A stretch of DNA of 38,596 bases from Chloroflexota bacterium (GTDB lineage: Bacteria; Chloroflexota; Dehalococcoidia; Lucifugimonadales; UBA3495): contig VXOI01000007.1 in the NCBI GenBank assembly GCA_009840175.1, positions 30,473 to 69,068 on the forward strand. Reading direction: 5' to 3'. Shown in pieces: positions 7,829-14,531 of this stretch. The notes under the pieces were generated by a model, which saw only the letters and a program-made list of their open reading frames with translations, was not told where the DNA came from and did not search any database. Made by a program: the position numbers and the translations under genes. Each line of letters starts with the position of its first letter. Position 1 is the stretch's first letter.

Positions 7829-8253
7829 CGGTGTTGCTCCTGCGGCAACTCAATCTCTTTACGCAGTAGCGCCAATCGTTGGCGAACTTCCGCGTGTGGG
7901 ATTCCCATTCCTTCCACGATTTGCTTCTCTCCCAAGTCGATTCTGTAGGAGAGAAACAGCTTGTACATCGCCTCATCCACCGTTTCCGGAACTGAGGCGT
8001 TGGAAGGTAGATGCTCCATCAGATGTACTAAGTCGGATTTGGTTGTGCGTACTTGCTTCTGTTCTTCCACTTCCTTCAGGCCGGTGATTGCACGGCGCCA
8101 GTGCCCCAGGGGGCGAGGCGGGTTGCCGTACTGGGAGATTATGGGAGCCACCTCCCGATTGTACAGCGGACGGAGGCAGTCGAAAGCATCGGCATAGGTT
8201 GGGGCGTCGGGCAGGCTTTCCAGCAAATCCAGTATCTCTTCTTTCGCCGTCAT
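7825..8253 (-). CDS. Two-domain antitoxin-like protein in the trp operon
   Basis: A 142-residue protein with two segments similar to each other and to the following small gene. Residues 1-35 read [20 protein letters not shown]...AFDCLRPLYNRE; residues about 70-140 read TKSDLVHLMEHLPSNAS, then LFLSYRIDLGEKQIVEGMGI and PHAEVRQRLALLRKE. The shared pattern is KxE(I/V/L)LxL(L/M)ExLPxxA followed by LYRI and EG(I/M)GIPxxE. ATG 8253 is preferred to the adjacent ATG 8256 because GGAGG lies four bases before it. It sits immediately after trpG with a one- to four-base overlap. No toxin partner is seen. Function unknown. Confidence 0.65.
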   Translation of the reverse strand: MTAKEEILDLLESLPDAPTYADAFDCLRPLYNREVAPIISQYGNPPRPLGHWRRAITGLKEVEEQKQVRTTKSDLVHLMEHLPSNASVPETVDEAMYKLFLSYRIDLGEKQIVEGMGIPHAEVRQRLALLRKEIELPQEQHR

Positions 8254-8843
8254 CATGCCTCCGTTTTGCCGTGAGCTGCCACCTTGTGCAGGTAGTTCTG
8301 TAGCAAGGCTTTGCCGTCCGGGGTCATTATGGACTCGGGGTGGAACTGGATGCCCTCTACGGGATGTTCCTTGTGGCGCAGGCCCATGATGAGACCGTTT
8401 TCGCTGTGGGCGGTCACTTCCAGAGTGTCCGGCACCGTCTCGGGATAGACGACTAGGGAATGGTAGCGGATGGCCTCGAAGGGGTTGGGCAGGCCGTTCA
8501 GCACCCCCGCCCCGTTGTGGGTGATCATGGAGGTCTTGCCGTGGCGGATTTCGCCCGCCCGGTCCACGCGCGCGCCATACACATAGGCCATGCACTGGTG
8601 CCCCAGGCACACGCCCAGCGTCGGGATGCGTGGCCCGAAGCGGCGAATGACGTCGTTGGATATGCCGGCTTCCATCGGCGTGCAGGGGCCGGGCGAGATT
8701 ACGATGCCGTCAGGGGCCATTTCCTCGATTTCGTTGAGGGTTATCTTGTCGTTGCGGTGGGTGTCCACCTTGGCTCCCAGCTCCCGAAGGTACTGGTAGA
8801 GGTTGTAGGTGAAGCTGTCGTAGTTGTCTATTAGCAGCAGCAT
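8253..8843 (-). CDS. trpG: Anthranilate synthase glutamine amidotransferase component
   Basis: A 196-residue class I glutamine amidotransferase that supplies ammonia to TrpE. Characteristic motifs are [14 protein letters not shown] at the N-terminus, ISPGPCTP, the nucleophile cysteine in [10 protein letters not shown], and the His/Glu of the triad in [10 protein letters not shown]. In many bacteria the same subunit also serves aminodeoxychorismate synthase (PabA). No pabB-like gene is here and trpE is two genes upstream, so TrpG is the natural reading. AGGA precedes the ATG at 8843 by eight bases, and the stop overlaps the next gene. The subunit probably binds TrpE in the cytosol. Confidence 0.95.
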   Translation of the reverse strand: MLLLIDNYDSFTYNLYQYLRELGAKVDTHRNDKITLNEIEEMAPDGIVISPGPCTPMEAGISNDVIRRFGPRIPTLGVCLGHQCMAYVYGARVDRAGEIRHGKTSMITHNGAGVLNGLPNPFEAIRYHSLVVYPETVPDTLEVTAHSENGLIMGLRHKEHPVEGIQFHPESIMTPDGKALLQNYLHKVAAHGKTEA

Positions 8844-8887
8844 GGCGGGTTCCTGTTATCCTCCGGCGTTTTTGGCGGGCGAGGATT

Positions 8888-8932
8888 TCACCCTCACCCT
8901 CACCCTAACCCTCTCCCTCAGGGAGAGGGGAT
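8888..8932. repeat. Dispersed palindromic repeat family 1, trpG-VOC gap (a)
   Basis: Reads CACCCTCACCCTCACCCTAA then CCCTCTCCCTCAGGGAGAGG. This copy has an additional CACCCT unit. It is one of two oppositely oriented copies that fill the gap between the VOC gene and trpG. Confidence 0.85.
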
Positions 8933-8959
8933 TTGTTCTTGGCTGACCGGGAATCCAGT

Positions 8960-8999
8960 CCCTTCCCCCTTGAGGGGGAAGGTTAGGATGGGGGTGAGA
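8960..8999. repeat. Dispersed palindromic repeat family 1, trpG-VOC gap (b)
   Basis: Inverted relative to its neighbour at 8888: CCCTTCCCCCTTGAGGGGGA then AGGTTAGGATGGGGGTGAG. The two copies facing each other could pair over about 110 bases of transcript. Confidence 0.85.
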
Positions 9000-9021
9000 A
9001 TCACATTGGCACAGACCTTCC

Positions 9022-9462
9022 TCAGAACAGTTCGACGAACTCCAGCCAGTTGCCGTCGGGGTCGCGGGCGTAGCAGGCCTTGCGGGAGAGGTTGCCGTTT
9101 TCGTCGAACATGGAGGCGGGCGGGTTGTTGTATTGCAGGCCCTTCTCGCGTGTGTCTTGGTAGAAGCGGTCGAGGTCTTCGACGAAGAAGGCCAGGTGCG
9201 CCGCGCCGAGGTCGTTGCGCTGGACGGTGTTGGGGCCGCTGTGGGGCGAGAGGTACTGGACCAGCTCAAGCTGGTGTCCCTCGCCCATGTCCACGAAGCC
9301 GCCCTTGATGTGGGCGTCGGGAAAGGCCAGCACCTGCTCGACGAACTCGCCCTGGCGCTCGGTGCGCCCAGCTATGCGCATACCGAGGATTTCGGAGTAG
9401 AAGCGGACGGACTCTTCGATGTCCCGGACTACGAACCCGGTGTGGAAGAACGATTTCAGCAT
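9022..9462 (-). CDS. VOC-family (glyoxalase/bleomycin-resistance fold) protein
   Basis: A 146-residue vicinal-oxygen-chelate protein. The paired beta-alpha-beta-beta-beta modules are visible: FFHTGFVVRDIEESVRFYSE at the start, GHQLELVQYL near residue 70, HLAFFVEDLDRFYQ near 90 and CYARDPDGNWLEFVELF at the end. The metal ligands expected for the fold, H7, E73 and E143 or near equivalents, are present. ATG 9462 is preceded by GGGGGAA. It sits between trpE and trpG in the T-box-controlled operon; no tryptophan step is known to need such a protein. It may be a lactoylglutathione-lyase-like or dioxygenase-like enzyme; the substrate cannot be told. Confidence 0.88.
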   Translation of the reverse strand: MLKSFFHTGFVVRDIEESVRFYSEILGMRIAGRTERQGEFVEQVLAFPDAHIKGGFVDMGEGHQLELVQYLSPHSGPNTVQRNDLGAAHLAFFVEDLDRFYQDTREKGLQYNNPPASMFDENGNLSRKACYARDPDGNWLEFVELF

Positions 9463-9503
9463 TGCTTTCCCCCTATCTTTGGCAGTCCTTGAGGGCGAGG
9501 ATT

Positions 9504-9543
9504 TCACCCCCACCCTAACCCTCCCCCTCAAGAGGGAGGGGAT
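9504..9543. repeat. Dispersed palindromic repeat family 1, trpE-VOC gap
   Basis: Reads CACCCCCACCCTAACCC then TCCCCCTCAAGAGGGAGGGG. It lies just after the trpE stop on the minus strand. Confidence 0.85.
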
Positions 9544-9568
9544 TGGTTAATTGGAGAAGGGAACTGCT

Positions 9569-11017
9569 TTAGAAGCCGGTTTCGGCCATGTCTATGGCTC
9601 GCATGAGGGCGTTGGATTTGTGGCGGGTTTCCTGGTACTCGTCTTCGGCCACGCTGTCGGCGACGATGCCCCCGCCGGCCTGGACGTACATGACGCCGTC
9701 CTTGTAGACGCCGGTGCGCAGGACGAGGGCGGTGTCCATGTTGCCGGAGTAGCTGAAGTATCCCACCGCGCCGCCGTAGGGGCCGCGCCTTTCGCCTTCG
9801 ATCTCGGTAATTATCTCCATCGCCCGGATCTTGGGCGCGCCGGAGACGGTGCCGGCCGGGAAGCAGGAGCGCAGGGCGTCGTAGGGGGTGAGGTCTTCAC
9901 GCAGGTGTCCCTCGACGTGGGAGACCAGGTGCATGACGTGGGAGAAGCGCTCCACTTCCATCATCTTGGTGACCTCGACCGTGCCGGGGTCGCTGACGCG
10001 GCCAATGTCGTTGCGGCCCAGGTCCAGCAGCATGACGTGTTCGGCGCGCTGCTTCTCGCTGCCCTTCAGTTCCGCTTCGTTGGCGTCGTCCTCGCCCGGT
10101 GTTCGGCCCCGGGGCCGGGTTCCGGCTATTGGGTGGGTGGAAGCGATGCCGTCCTCCACCTTGACCACGGACTCGATGGCTGCGCCAACAATCTGAAAGC
10201 CGTCCAGGTCGAGGTAGTACATATATGGGGAGGGGTTGACGCTGCGCAGGGCGCGGTATATCTGGAAGGGGTGGGCGCCGGTACGCCGGGAGAAGCGCTG
10301 GGAGTTGACCACCTGGATGATGTCGCCAGCGTAGACGTATTCGACGCACTTCTCTATGGCGTCGGCGTAGCCGTCCACGCTGTAGTTGGACTCGATGGCG
10401 CTGGGCGGTATGTCGGCGTAGCCCTGCAAGTCCTCGGGCAACGTCAAGGGTTGGGATAGCAGGTGGACGACTTCCTCGATGCGGGCCACGGCTTCGGCGT
10501 AGGCCCGGTCAATGTCGCCGTCGAGGCGGGCGTGGGAGAGGACCTTGATGTCGTGGCGCAGGTGATCGAATATCAGGATGGTGTCGCTGAACATGAACAC
10601 CGACTCGGGAACGCCCTGGGGGTCAACCGGGGCCGCCTGCACTCGCGGCTCGAAGTAGCGGATGGCGTCGTAGGCGATGTAGCCCACAGCGCCGCCGTGA
10701 AAGCCGGGCAGCCCGTCCACCGGGACGAGCTTGTGCTTCGACATCTCCTCTTCCACCGGGAGCAACGGGTCTATCTCACCGGCGGGTTCGTTGGGGCCGG
10801 AGGTGATGACCTTGTAGGGGTTGGTTCCGATGAAGCTGTAACGTCCCAGCCGCTCGCCGCCCTCCACGCTTTCCAACAGGTAGGAGTAGGGACCGCGGGC
10901 GACCTTCAGGTAGGCTGATACCGGGGTTTCGAGGTCGGCGTGAATCGAGCGGTAGACCGGGGCGAGGTTGCCCTCGCGCGCCCTTGCCTTGACCTGCGCC
11001 AGTGTGGGGTAGTACAT
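9569..11017 (-). CDS. trpE: Anthranilate synthase component I
   Basis: A 482-residue chorismate-using enzyme that makes anthranilate with ammonia from TrpG. The N-terminal half has the feedback-site region LESVEGGERLGRYSFIG, with the tryptophan-binding LLES motif. The C-terminal chorismate-binding domain shows IQVVNSQRFSR, NPSPYMYYLD, HPIAGTRPRG, LLDLGRNDIGRV, FPAGTVSGAPKIRAMEII and GGAVGYFSYSGNMDTA. The start is ATG 11017, preceded by GGAG seven bases away; the upstream in-frame start at 11077 lies within the T-box leader and is rejected. It is the first gene after the riboswitch terminator, so tryptophan-tRNA charging should control it directly. Confidence 0.97.
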   Translation of the reverse strand: MYYPTLAQVKARAREGNLAPVYRSIHADLETPVSAYLKVARGPYSYLLESVEGGERLGRYSFIGTNPYKVITSGPNEPAGEIDPLLPVEEEMSKHKLVPVDGLPGFHGGAVGYIAYDAIRYFEPRVQAAPVDPQGVPESVFMFSDTILIFDHLRHDIKVLSHARLDGDIDRAYAEAVARIEEVVHLLSQPLTLPEDLQGYADIPPSAIESNYSVDGYADAIEKCVEYVYAGDIIQVVNSQRFSRRTGAHPFQIYRALRSVNPSPYMYYLDLDGFQIVGAAIESVVKVEDGIASTHPIAGTRPRGRTPGEDDANEAELKGSEKQRAEHVMLLDLGRNDIGRVSDPGTVEVTKMMEVERFSHVMHLVSHVEGHLREDLTPYDALRSCFPAGTVSGAPKIRAMEIITEIEGERRGPYGGAVGYFSYSGNMDTALVLRTGVYKDGVMYVQAGGGIVADSVAEDEYQETRHKSNALMRAIDMAETGF

Positions 11018-11032
11018 AATCGCGCTCCAAAC

Positions 11033-11062
11033 AAAAAGACCCGTCCATTGAGGGACGAGTCT
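11033..11062 (-). terminator. T-box-controlled intrinsic terminator before trpE
   Basis: On the minus strand AGACTCGTCC pairs with GGACGGGTCT over ten base pairs (one G-U) around the loop CTCAAT, followed by five T. The 5' arm includes CGTCCCT, the segment that in T-box RNAs also pairs with the T-box sequence to form the antiterminator. The trpE ribosome site follows it. Confidence 0.88.
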
Positions 11063-11320
11063 GCATCGTGTTGCCACCCTTCATTCTCCGGCGCTGGCTC
11101 GAAGTAGACAGCCGTGACCGGAATCTCAACCGGCGGGGGGACCTGAAGTCTAGTCAGTCCCATGCCGCGGGCCTTTAACGGCGCCCTTACCGGCTCAGCC
11201 TAGCCCTGGTGGGGGTTCGGCCTGCGGCTCCGGGGTCCATTCAGTCTTCTGCTCTGGGCGCCGGCTTTCACCAAACCCGGCTCGCTTGTCGCCCCGCTGG
11301 AAGCCTACTACTCCCCTTCA
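11033..11320 (-). promoter_or_regulatory. Tryptophan T-box riboswitch leader
   Basis: A leader of about 290 bases read on the minus strand with the expected landmarks in order. The Stem I base has GAAGGGGAGTAGTAGG (about 11319-11304). The distal loop reads GGTTTGGTGAAAGCC (about 11278-11264). The specifier segment is GACTGAATGGACCCC with TGG at 11239-11237, the tryptophan codon. The T-box sequence AGGGTGGCAACACG lies at 11080-11067, close to the consensus AGGGTGGNACCGCG, and is followed by the terminator. Known T-boxes of this type sense uncharged tRNA: uncharged tRNA-Trp should favour the antiterminator and allow trpE transcription. Identification is from motifs; the full fold was not computed. 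Confidence 0.88.
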
Positions 11321-11353
11321 CAGCCTTTGGAAGTATTCGATTGTGTGCCCATG

Positions 11354-11383
11354 AGCTTACGGCAGACAGGTCAGGGGTGTCAA
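11354..11383 (-). promoter_or_regulatory. Likely trp operon promoter
   Basis: A perfect -35 TTGACA lies at 11383-11378 on the minus strand. An 18-base spacer leads to TAAGCT, a weak -10. The implied start near 11347 would put the whole T-box leader in the transcript. The position argues for it more than the -10 does. Confidence 0.5.
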
Positions 11384-11407
11384 GGGGATTGTTGCGTCTT
11401 TTCTGAC

Positions 11408-11869
11408 TTACCCCAATGAGGGTATTTCAGTGTTGCCGGATGAATCCACTTCGCCTTGAACTGCCTCGCGCCGACGATCAATCAGAGCTGAGATTGCCAG
11501 AATGGCAGAAACGAGATCTTGAAATTGTCGTGCTCCCCCGTCGCCATCATTCCTGAGCACATAATCGTCAACAGACAGCTTCACCCGGAAACGCCGGGCA
11601 ATCCTGTCAATCTGGTCTATGATTGGGGGGCGCAGGGTTATCCCCTGCATCCATAACTCATCAAGGGTGTCGCCAATGTCGGTGAATCGCACTATGCCGT
11701 CGTCGAGAAAGCACACCTCTATGTCAAAGGCGTGACCGTCTGCCCTGGCGAAGGGCGTCTCGATAATAACCCTGCTTTCCTTATCTTCCTGTACATTCAC
11801 ATTGAGATTCTTCGTCTGCCAATCCAGATATTGGCCCACGAGAATACGTGCTTGGTCGTAGCTGGTCAT
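11408..11869 (-). CDS. DUF1828-like protein
   Basis: A 153-residue protein with a pattern I associate with DUF1828: a central stretch RVIIETPFARADGHAFDIEV, then CFLDDGIVRFTDIGDTLDEL and WMQGI. The combination of a (D/G)HxFDIxV strand, (V/R)RFTDxGxTLxxL and a short GI is typical of that family. The C-terminal part is helical and ends VDSSGNTEIPSLG. Its start overlaps the stop of the upstream 142-residue gene by four bases, so the two form a coupled pair. DUF1828 genes are often seen in phage or mobile regions. No biochemical role is established; a toxin-antitoxin or defence role would be only a guess. Confidence 0.7.
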   Translation of the reverse strand: MTSYDQARILVGQYLDWQTKNLNVNVQEDKESRVIIETPFARADGHAFDIEVCFLDDGIVRFTDIGDTLDELWMQGITLRPPIIDQIDRIARRFRVKLSVDDYVLRNDGDGGARQFQDLVSAILAISALIDRRREAVQGEVDSSGNTEIPSLG

Positions 11870-12294
11870 GATGGCAGGGCCTCATATCCACCGTTCAGGG
11901 TAATATTGCACTGCTCCAGAAAGGATCGAAAGTCCTCGTTGGGATTCGCCGAGATAAACCCCAAGGGCTGATGTGCCCTGAAGTCGCCGTGTGTGCGGTC
12001 ATACGAATGGATATGAGGGCCGACTATTTCCTCACCGCCGGGGTTGGTATGACCTCTGGTAGTACACCACCTGAGGATCTGATGTTCACCCAGCATCAGG
12101 CAGTAGCTCCAGCGTGTGCCGTTGAAGTTCCCGGTAACCCGCAGATTCAAGTCATGGGCCTCTGATCTGGTTGTCGCCTCCAGCTTTTGCCTTGTCCTTG
12201 TTCCCGTGTGTGTCCACTCCACATCAGATTCTATGGATTTCGGCTCTGCGAGAATTGCACGGATACGCTCTAACGAATAGCCCGGAATAACCAT
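11866..12294 (-). CDS. DUF6978-like protein paired with the DUF1828 gene
   Basis: A 142-residue protein. Visible features are an N-terminal helix (YSLERIRAILAEPKSI), a beta-rich middle (NLRVTGNFNGTRWSYCLMLG) and the motif TRGHTNPGGEEIVGPHIHSY, rich in histidines, followed by a short helical end (NEDFRSFLEQCNI). HxNPxG..I.GxHxH.Y recalls the DUF6978 family of phage-associated proteins, which I recall being found beside DUF1828 proteins. It starts 53 bases after the cupin gene and overlaps the next gene by four bases. Function unknown; the histidine cluster could bind metal. Confidence 0.6.
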   Translation of the reverse strand: MVIPGYSLERIRAILAEPKSIESDVEWTHTGTRTRQKLEATTRSEAHDLNLRVTGNFNGTRWSYCLMLGEHQILRWCTTRGHTNPGGEEIVGPHIHSYDRTHGDFRAHQPLGFISANPNEDFRSFLEQCNITLNGGYEALPS

Positions 12295-12347
12295 CGCAAT
12301 CCATTATCAACGTCTCCATTGACCCAGGTCAACAAACCATCTTCAAC

Positions 12348-12791
12348 CTACACCGTTGCCTCCCCCAAGCCGCCGCGCTCCGCCGCCACCGCCTCATCCT
12401 CGCCGGGCCAGGGTGGTGTGGTGTGGCAGAGGAACCGCAGCGGCCCCTGCCGCGCGGCGGCGAACTGGAAGCGCCAGCCGGTGGGGATGACCAGCGCGTC
12501 GCCGGGGGATACGGCCTGCGGCGGCGGCGCAGGGTCAACGGAAGCCGCGTCGGGCGGGCAGCGCCAGACGTGGCCATCGCCTTCCAGGATGTACCAGATT
12601 TCCTCGACTGTGCGGTGGTAGACGGGGCGGGAGACCTGGCCTGCCGGGAGGGTGACCTCCACCATGCTGCTCTTGGTGGCAGCGTTACGGGCGTCGGCCA
12701 GCAGGCGTATCTCCGAGCCGTCAGGGGCGGTGGCGTCGGGCTGGGCGGCGCGGCGCGACGGCGGCAGCAACGGGACGCTACTCTCACTCAT
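12348..12791 (-). CDS. Cupin-domain protein
   Basis: A 147-residue single-domain cupin. The first cupin motif appears as GQVSRPVYHRTVEEIWYILE, with a histidine and glutamates placed as metal ligands, and the second as PGDALVIPTGWRFQF. The second-motif histidine seems replaced, so metal binding may be reduced. Residues 1-25 are proline- and alanine-rich. It follows the SLC13-type transporter by only 14 bases on the same strand and is probably cotranscribed with it. It might bind or process the transported organic anion; this is inference from position. Small cupins are too varied for a substrate call. Confidence 0.85.
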   Translation of the reverse strand: MSESSVPLLPPSRRAAQPDATAPDGSEIRLLADARNAATKSSMVEVTLPAGQVSRPVYHRTVEEIWYILEGDGHVWRCPPDAASVDPAPPPQAVSPGDALVIPTGWRFQFAAARQGPLRFLCHTTPPWPGEDEAVAAERGGLGEATV

Positions 12792-12805
12792 ACGGATTTC
12801 CTCTC

Positions 12806-14254
12806 TCAGGCGGCAGCTATGGTCAGGCTCTCACCGATGGCGTTCCAGTAGGGCAGGGCGAAGGCGAAGAGCACCGCCACGGCCACCAGTGTCATGATGA
12901 CGCCAGTCCGCAGCACCTCCGGGGAAGAGATTCCCGCCCGCTGGTAGATGAACACGCTGGCCGCCGCCGCCGCCGGGTAGAACACCACGGAATCGCCAAC
13001 GATGACCACCGCCAGCCCGCAGAGCATCGGGTTCAGCCCCAGCGACGCTCCGGTGGACATCGCTACCGGGATGATGAAGGCCAGGTAACCCGCGATGTTG
13101 GGCATCACGAAACGCACCGCCGCCGCCGCGCTCGACATTGCCAGCAGCAACAGCAACGGCGAGTCCGCCAGGCTGCCCGCCGCCGACACCAGCGTACTGG
13201 CGAACCAGGCCGCAGCGCCGCTGTTCACCAGCGCACCGGACAGGGACAGCGACGTGGCGATGATGAAGAAGTTGCTCCAGCCCAGGTCTTGCTCGAATAC
13301 CCGCCACGACAACAGTCCGATCCCCGGCAGCAGCATCGCCACCATCGCGATCAGCGCCGGGACTGCGGGCGACAGGCCGTGAGCGAAGTCGGTGAACCAG
13401 AGCAGCGCGGTGCCCGCAGCAATCAGTCCGGCCTTCACCTCCGGCGGTGTCAACGCCTTGGGCCCCGGTTCCTCTTCCCCGGCGCCCTGCGTTCCCGTGA
13501 CTCCGGTGAATCCCGAACGGTAGAGCAGGAATACCGCCAGCCCTCCCACCACCAAGATGGACCAGAAAGGCAGGGCCATCAGCACGAACCAGCGCGTCCA
13601 CGAAAAGTCGCCAATGAGTGCCGAAGCCACCACCGGGGTGATTCCTCCGGCCAGCAGGGCGGTGGAGCCGAGGCGGTTGAGGGACCCCATCGCCATCATT
13701 ACGCCTTTGTTCAGCGGGTGCGTCCTCTCGATATTCCACCGGCCCATCACCTCCTCGTAAACATGCACCAGTATCGCCCCCCGGGTCGAGGCGGAAGGCA
13801 GCGCGAAGGTCAGGGCGGCGAAGGATACCAGCATCTGGACGTACAGGGCGCGCGGGCTGCCCCTTGCCAGGCGAATCAGGTACCCGGCCATGCGGTTCGC
13901 CAGGCCGGAATGCTGCACGCCCAGGCCGAGGGTGAGCACCCCGAGCAGGAAGTAGGGCACCGGCTGGGAGAATCCGTACAACGCAGCCTCGATGTCCGGC
14001 ACGGCCCGCACCAGCGTGAGCAGGATGACCGACGCAATGCCGGTGACGGCCATGGGAAGGCCCCCGGTGGTCCAGAACCCCACGGCCAACGCCATCACTG
14101 CCAGGGCGCGCTGCCCTTCGCCGGACAATCCCTCCGGCGTCGGTGCGAGCAACACCACGGCGAACGCCAGCAGGGGCGTGCCGAACTTCACCGCCGCAAC
14201 GCCGGGGTGGTCGCCGAGGATTTTCAGTGCGCGTTTCGGTTCGTGTGTCGTCAT
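12806..14254 (-). CDS. SLC13/DASS-type anion permease
   Basis: A 482-residue integral membrane protein with about 11-12 hydrophobic segments, in two repeats of the divalent anion:sodium symporter (SLC13) type. Repeat landmarks include FWTTGGLPMAVTGIASVILL near residue 60, LPSASTRGAILVHVYEEVMG near residue 150 and the C-terminal MPNIAGYLAFIIPVAMSTGA. Known members move dicarboxylates, sulfate or related anions with sodium across the cytoplasmic membrane. The start could be ATG 14254 or GTG 14278; neither has a clear ribosome site. A MITE-like element ends only a few bases upstream of 14278, which may have replaced the original leader. The cupin gene follows in the same operon. Confidence 0.85.
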   Translation of the reverse strand: MTTHEPKRALKILGDHPGVAAVKFGTPLLAFAVVLLAPTPEGLSGEGQRALAVMALAVGFWTTGGLPMAVTGIASVILLTLVRAVPDIEAALYGFSQPVPYFLLGVLTLGLGVQHSGLANRMAGYLIRLARGSPRALYVQMLVSFAALTFALPSASTRGAILVHVYEEVMGRWNIERTHPLNKGVMMAMGSLNRLGSTALLAGGITPVVASALIGDFSWTRWFVLMALPFWSILVVGGLAVFLLYRSGFTGVTGTQGAGEEEPGPKALTPPEVKAGLIAAGTALLWFTDFAHGLSPAVPALIAMVAMLLPGIGLLSWRVFEQDLGWSNFFIIATSLSLSGALVNSGAAAWFASTLVSAAGSLADSPLLLLLAMSSAAAAVRFVMPNIAGYLAFIIPVAMSTGASLGLNPMLCGLAVVIVGDSVVFYPAAAAASVFIYQRAGISSPEVLRTGVIMTLVAVAVLFAFALPYWNAIGESLTIAAA

Positions 14255-14282
14255 GTTCGAGTTTGCGGGGCTATTCACATTT

Positions 14283-14469
14283 TACTGGTGCAGAACCGTC
14301 ATTCCCGCGAAGGCGGGAATCCAACCCCCCGTTACCCCACAGTCCCGTCATCCCGCGTCTCCCTGCACGGGCAGGTGTGTTAATGACAGTTGAGACGTGG
14401 GGCGCGGGGTTTGGATTCCCGCCTTCGCGGGAATGACTGATTGCTTGCCTATTCATTCACTCGTCAGTA
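14283..14469. mobile_element. MITE-like element, copy 2 (TA-flanked)
   Basis: About 187 bp, closely related to the copy at 7348. It carries GTCATTCCCGCGAAGGCGGG near its left end and the inverted match near its right end. Its core shares AATGACAGTTGAGACGTGGG with copy 1. The right terminal repeat, complement of TACTGACGAGTGAATGAATA, matches copy 1's left end almost exactly. The left end is shorter and begins TACTGGTG. TA lies at both ends. It is non-coding. Confidence 0.75.
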
Positions 14470-14479
14470 GTAAAGACTA

Positions 14480-14501
14480 GACCCCCGGTGTGCCGGGGGT
14501 C
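14480..14501 (-). terminator. Hairpin terminator after the crotonase-family gene
   Basis: GACCCCCGG and CCGGGGGTC form a perfect nine-base-pair stem around a four-base loop. On the minus strand it is followed by TAGTCTTTACT, a weak T-rich tail. It lies 30 bases after the crotonase-family gene and next to the MITE. Confidence 0.6.
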
Positions 14502-14531
14502 CTGGCTGTGTATGTATTATGTGGCTGCCGG

